Of a DNA stretch of 64,000 bases, positions 61,775 to 64,000 are shown one piece after another. The notes below the pieces were generated by a model that worked only from the letters and a program-made list of their open reading frames with translations, searched no databases and was not told the DNA's origin. Both the position numbers and the translations under genes were made by a program. Origin of the DNA: Streptomyces cupreus (lineage in GTDB: Bacteria; Actinomycetota; Actinomycetes; Streptomycetales; Streptomycetaceae); assembly GCF_014257025.1 (NCBI RefSeq), contig NZ_JACMSF010000025.1:49364-113363 (forward strand), written 5' to 3'. Every line of letters starts with the position of its first letter. Positions within the stretch are counted from its first letter, which is position 1.

Positions 61775-62190
61775 CCACCGCCGTCCAGAGTTTCGGCTGG
61801 CTCATCTCGGACTTCGTACGCACCGCAGACGGTGTCACCGACGCCGTCGCCGTCTCCTCCGACGGCTTGCTCATGGCCGCCTCGGACAGCCTCAGTCGCG
61901 ATCGCGCCGATCACCTCGCCGCAGTCGTCTCCGGCATCACCAGCCTCGCCCAGAACGCGGCGACGGCCCACGGCTTCCACGGGATGAAGCTCGTCATGAT
62001 CGAAATGCTCGGGGGCTTCCTCATGGTCGGTCGCATCCGCGACGGCAGCTGCCTCGGCGTCCTCGCCGCCGAAGGGTGCGACGTCGGCCTGGTGGGCTAC
62101 GAGATGGCTGTCCTGACCGACCGCGCCGGCGAACTGCTCACGCCGCAGCTGGTGCGCGAACTCCATTCCGGGCCCGTGGCCGCGGGATAG
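61771..62190 (+). CDS. Roadblock/LC7-domain protein, conservon CvnB-like
   Basis: 139 residues from GTG 61771, overlapping the kinase stop. Roadblock fold: FGWLISDFVRTADGVTDAVA VSSDGLLMAASDSLSRDRAD, MIEMLGGFLMVGRI and EMAVLTDRAGELLTPQLVRE. In Streptomyces conservons this GTPase-regulating protein is followed by a DUF742 HTH protein and a small Ras-like GTPase. Neither follows here; relics fill the next 650 bases, so the operon is a partial conservon that may work with subunits encoded elsewhere. Confidence 0.85.
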   Translation: MTTAVQSFGWLISDFVRTADGVTDAVAVSSDGLLMAASDSLSRDRADHLAAVVSGITSLAQNAATAHGFHGMKLVMIEMLGGFLMVGRIRDGSCLGVLAAEGCDVGLVGYEMAVLTDRAGELLTPQLVRELHSGPVAAG

Positions 62191-62857
62191 TCGCCGGAGC
62201 GCTCCACTGACTGTATGTCAGGACCAATGCGAGTCATGCGGGTGCAGACCAGCAGGCATCCAGTTGGCCCACGACGCCCAGTAGCGGTGGTCCCGGGTGA
62301 TCGTCTCGCCAATGTCCACCATGATGGTCACCATCACCCTCGGAGCCTACGACTCGCTGGCAATTGCTCTGCGAGACGGATGCCCCGCGCCGTGTCGAAT
62401 CCGCTGCCAGCGGGCGTCGGACAGGTCGCTGGGGCAGGGCCGTACGGGGCCATGTTCCGAAGCAGCCGGCTGTCGGCGGGCGCGGCAGCGGGCAAAGGGC
62501 GGCGATTGGGGGCGGGTTGGGAGCATCGGAGGGAAACGGCTCCCCGATGTCATGCAGGAGTCGGCCGCCCAGCAGCCGCAGCAGCCTCCACTCGGGAGGG
62601 CATGGAAACCGCGACGCCCAACTCTCCCGAGACAGAACCAAGCACTCAGGTAGTACTCCGGTGGAAATCCCTCTCCGCCGTGCGGCGGGGGCAGACCCTG
62701 CCTGCGAACGATGCCGAGGGCACGGGCGTTGACGACGATCAGGGGTATCCGAACGTCCCTGAATCGGAGCCCCGCATGCTGAAGGAATTCTGCGCGCCAC
62801 CGTCCTACTCGCCCTCGTGGCCACCTTCGCCGTCTCCTCGCTCAAGGGTAGATCCGC
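62191..62857. other. Region of short relics after the partial conservon
   Basis: No intact gene. A minus-strand piece PSDLSDARWQRI near 62400 recalls the start of IS4/IS5-group transposases, and VDIGETITRDHRYWASWANW near 62250-62310 has coding bias but no family. Confidence 0.35.
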
Positions 62858-63205
62858 ATGGACTGCCCCGTCCCGAACCAAGAGGTGCAGGTGTTCGTCG
62901 ACGTTGGCTCCACGTACACCATGGACAGCATCCCGCAGCGCTCCTGGGGCACTTTGTGCATCTCGTACGCCCAGGATGGCAAGCTGTACTGGGGCGACTT
63001 CTCGGTGGCCCCACCATCACCCCGTACGGGCGTGAGTTTCTTCGTCCCGGTGAAGGGCGAGGCCCGGATCGGGCTGGCTGGGGCCGCCGTGAAGGGCGAG
63101 CCGCTCTCACCCAGTGCATGGCACCCGCCGCCGAGGCGAGGGTCGTCGACGGCGGGTACACCCTGCGCGACCGCAACAGCCCTCAGCCCAACAACCGGTT
63201 CCTGA
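62858..63205 (+). pseudogene. Hypothetical beta-rich protein, probably frameshifted
   Basis: ATG 62858 starts MDCPVPNQEVQVFVDVGSTY TMDSIPQRSWGTLCISYAQD GKLYWGDFSVA. A hydrophobic leader-like segment (ATVLLALVATFAVSSLKG) sits just upstream in another frame, suggesting a secreted protein whose signal peptide has been cut off by frameshift. After about 50 codons, coding character moves to another frame (PTITPYGREFLRPG). No family recognised. Confidence 0.35.
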
Positions 63206-63740
63206 CTGCGGCGAGGACTTCTGTGCGGCTGCGCGGTCCGTTGTCGGCTGCGATGAGGTGGTCGCCGATGCGCAGTGAGAAGGTGATCAGGCAGCGGGCC
63301 TCGACATCGCCCTCGTCGGGGCAGAACGCCCCGTAGAGCTCGCGCAGATAGTCCATGCGCCGGTTGTCGGCCCGGCGGAGGCAACGTGCGACACCTTCGT
63401 CGCGCCGGGCCCAGTCGCGGATCGCGAGCTCGACCCCGGCGCTGGTCACGGGCGTCTCGCCCGACCCCACGAAGTCGAAGAGACGCCCGAGGCGCTCGCG
63501 GGCGTCGCCCCCGTCGCGTTCGATCCGCTCGATGACATCCTCGGTGCCCCCGCGCTCCCAGGTGGCGAGCATCTCCTCCAGCAGTGCGGCGCGGTTGCGG
63601 AAGTAGCCGTAGAAGCCACCCTTGCTGACGCCGAGCGTCTGGGCGAGGACCTCGACCCGGACAGCCTCGGGGCCGCCGCCGGCAAGCGCCCGCAGTCCCT
63701 CCTCGATCCACTTGTCCCGTGGCGTACGGATCGCGCCCAT
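63183..63740 (-). CDS. TetR-family regulator of the divergent DUF2867 gene
   Basis: 185 residues from ATG 63740 (MGAIRTPRDKWIEEGLRALA) with GAGGGGAG before it. HTH: GGGPEAVRVEVLAQTLGVSK GGFYGYFRNRAALLEEML. The ligand domain ends SRTEVLAAVRNRLLG. Two 16-base dyads of the form TATACG-N4-CGTATA lie between it and the divergent gene, at a spacing that allows repression of both promoters. Typical self-regulated TetR with one divergent target. Confidence 0.85.
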   Translation of the reverse strand: MGAIRTPRDKWIEEGLRALAGGGPEAVRVEVLAQTLGVSKGGFYGYFRNRAALLEEMLATWERGGTEDVIERIERDGGDARERLGRLFDFVGSGETPVTSAGVELAIRDWARRDEGVARCLRRADNRRMDYLRELYGAFCPDEGDVEARCLITFSLRIGDHLIAADNGPRSRTEVLAAVRNRLLG

Positions 63741-63770
63741 GCCGTGTCTCCCCTCACATCTCCCAGCCAG

Positions 63771-63821
63771 TATACGGAGCCGTATAGATGAGTCTATGCT
63801 CGATTTATACGCCACCGTATA
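63771..63821. promoter_or_regulatory. Twin TetR operators in the divergent promoter
   Basis: TATACGGAGCCGTATA at 63771-63786 and TATACGCCACCGTATA at 63806-63821, 35 bases centre to centre (about 3.3 helical turns). They overlap the likely promoter elements of both divergent genes. Inferred sites for the adjacent TetR. Confidence 0.75.
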
Positions 63822-63835
63822 GAAAGAGGTTTGCC

Positions 63836-64000
63836 ATGAGTGACCTGCGCCTTCCCTCAACCGACCACACGTCCCGCCCCTGGCGGATTCATGAGATCGC
63901 CAACGACTTCCGGCTTGAGGATCTATGGACGCTGCCGACGCCGGGCGGCCCGGACGACCTGCACCACCTGGTCCAGCAGATGGCGAACGGCAAGGGTGGC
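63836..64000 (+). CDS. DUF2867-type protein (cut by the right edge)
   Basis: ATG 63836 with AAAGAGG in front starts MSDLRLPSTDHTSRPWRIHE IANDFRLEDLWTLPTPGGPD DLHHLVQQMANGKGG and runs off the window. PWRIHEI-x6-LEDLWTLPTPGGPDDL is the usual start of DUF2867 proteins, found next to TetR repressors and NAD-dependent reductases. Function unknown; regulated by the divergent TetR (inference). Confidence 0.75.
   Translation, partial: MSDLRLPSTDHTSRPWRIHEIANDFRLEDLWTLPTPGGPDDLHHLVQQMANGKGG

Noticed and set aside
1..64000. CRISPR arrays, tRNA and rRNA genes
   Set aside because: No regularly spaced repeats, and no tRNA or rRNA-like conserved sequence was found on reading both strands.

Overview
The window is high-GC actinobacterial DNA, most likely an accessory or subterminal part of a Streptomyces chromosome. 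This rests on codon bias toward G/C at third positions, frequent GTG starts, and families typical of the genus: an NB-ARC/TPR protein, a conservon-type histidine kinase with a roadblock partner, an AfsA-related hotdog protein, a class II DAHP synthase, and a trypsin-co-occurring domain operon. No tRNA, rRNA or CRISPR array was seen.

Layout. 1-2 kb: an edge-cut NB-ARC/TPR gene on the minus strand, then an ISL3 element whose transposase ends early at a TAG. 5-7.4 kb: a membrane GGDEF-EAL protein. 7.5-16.3 kb: a graveyard of transposase, integrase and transporter fragments (IS5, IS630, IS256, IS110, ISAzo13) around an intact metallophosphoesterase and two VOC proteins. 16.6-20.6 kb: a TrmO-type fragment and a two-gene operon of paralogous flavin oxidoreductases of the tryptophan-halogenase superfamily. 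20.8-28.4 kb: small hypothetical proteins, two lipoproteins, a nucleotidyltransferase, a circularly permuted amine oxidase, a PPOX protein, and more debris (ISL3, IS4, ISKra4, a sialidase relic). 28.7-30 kb: a broken large serine recombinase.

30.2-51.4 kb is the metabolic core. It holds an MFS exporter with a TetR, a LuxR-type protein, a broken membrane protein, a methyltransferase, a decayed second MFS gene, a LysR, a second TetR, prephenate dehydratase-chorismate mutase, an AfsA-like hotdog protein, 2-oxoacid dehydrogenase E1 alpha and beta (split by a TnpB element, with E1 beta truncated), a PaaY-like hexapeptide protein, an FAD hydroxylase, an HpaB/HpaC-type two-component hydroxylase, a class II DAHP synthase, a MaoC hydratase, a HTH-less TetR-like protein and a siderophore-interacting flavoprotein. 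Inference: this is a shikimate-fed phenylacetate/tropolone-type pathway. DAHP synthase and PDT-CM would push carbon to phenylpyruvate, the E1 enzyme to phenylacetyl-CoA, host paa enzymes plus the MaoC and PaaY proteins would form the seven-membered ring, the flavin enzymes would hydroxylate it, and the exporter and ferric reductase would handle an iron-binding product. A 20-bp CTAG dyad recurs at both divergent promoters of this block. A separate 18-bp operator recurs at the MFS gene and before the HTH-less TetR gene.

51.5-64 kb: ISAzo13 and IS256 fragments, an SMI1/KNR4 protein, a tightly coupled three-gene operon (trypsin-co-occurring domain, trypsin-like protease, TPR-membrane-toroid protein), a truncated multicopper oxidase, a partial conservon (kinase plus roadblock), and a divergent TetR/DUF2867 pair with twin operators at the right edge.
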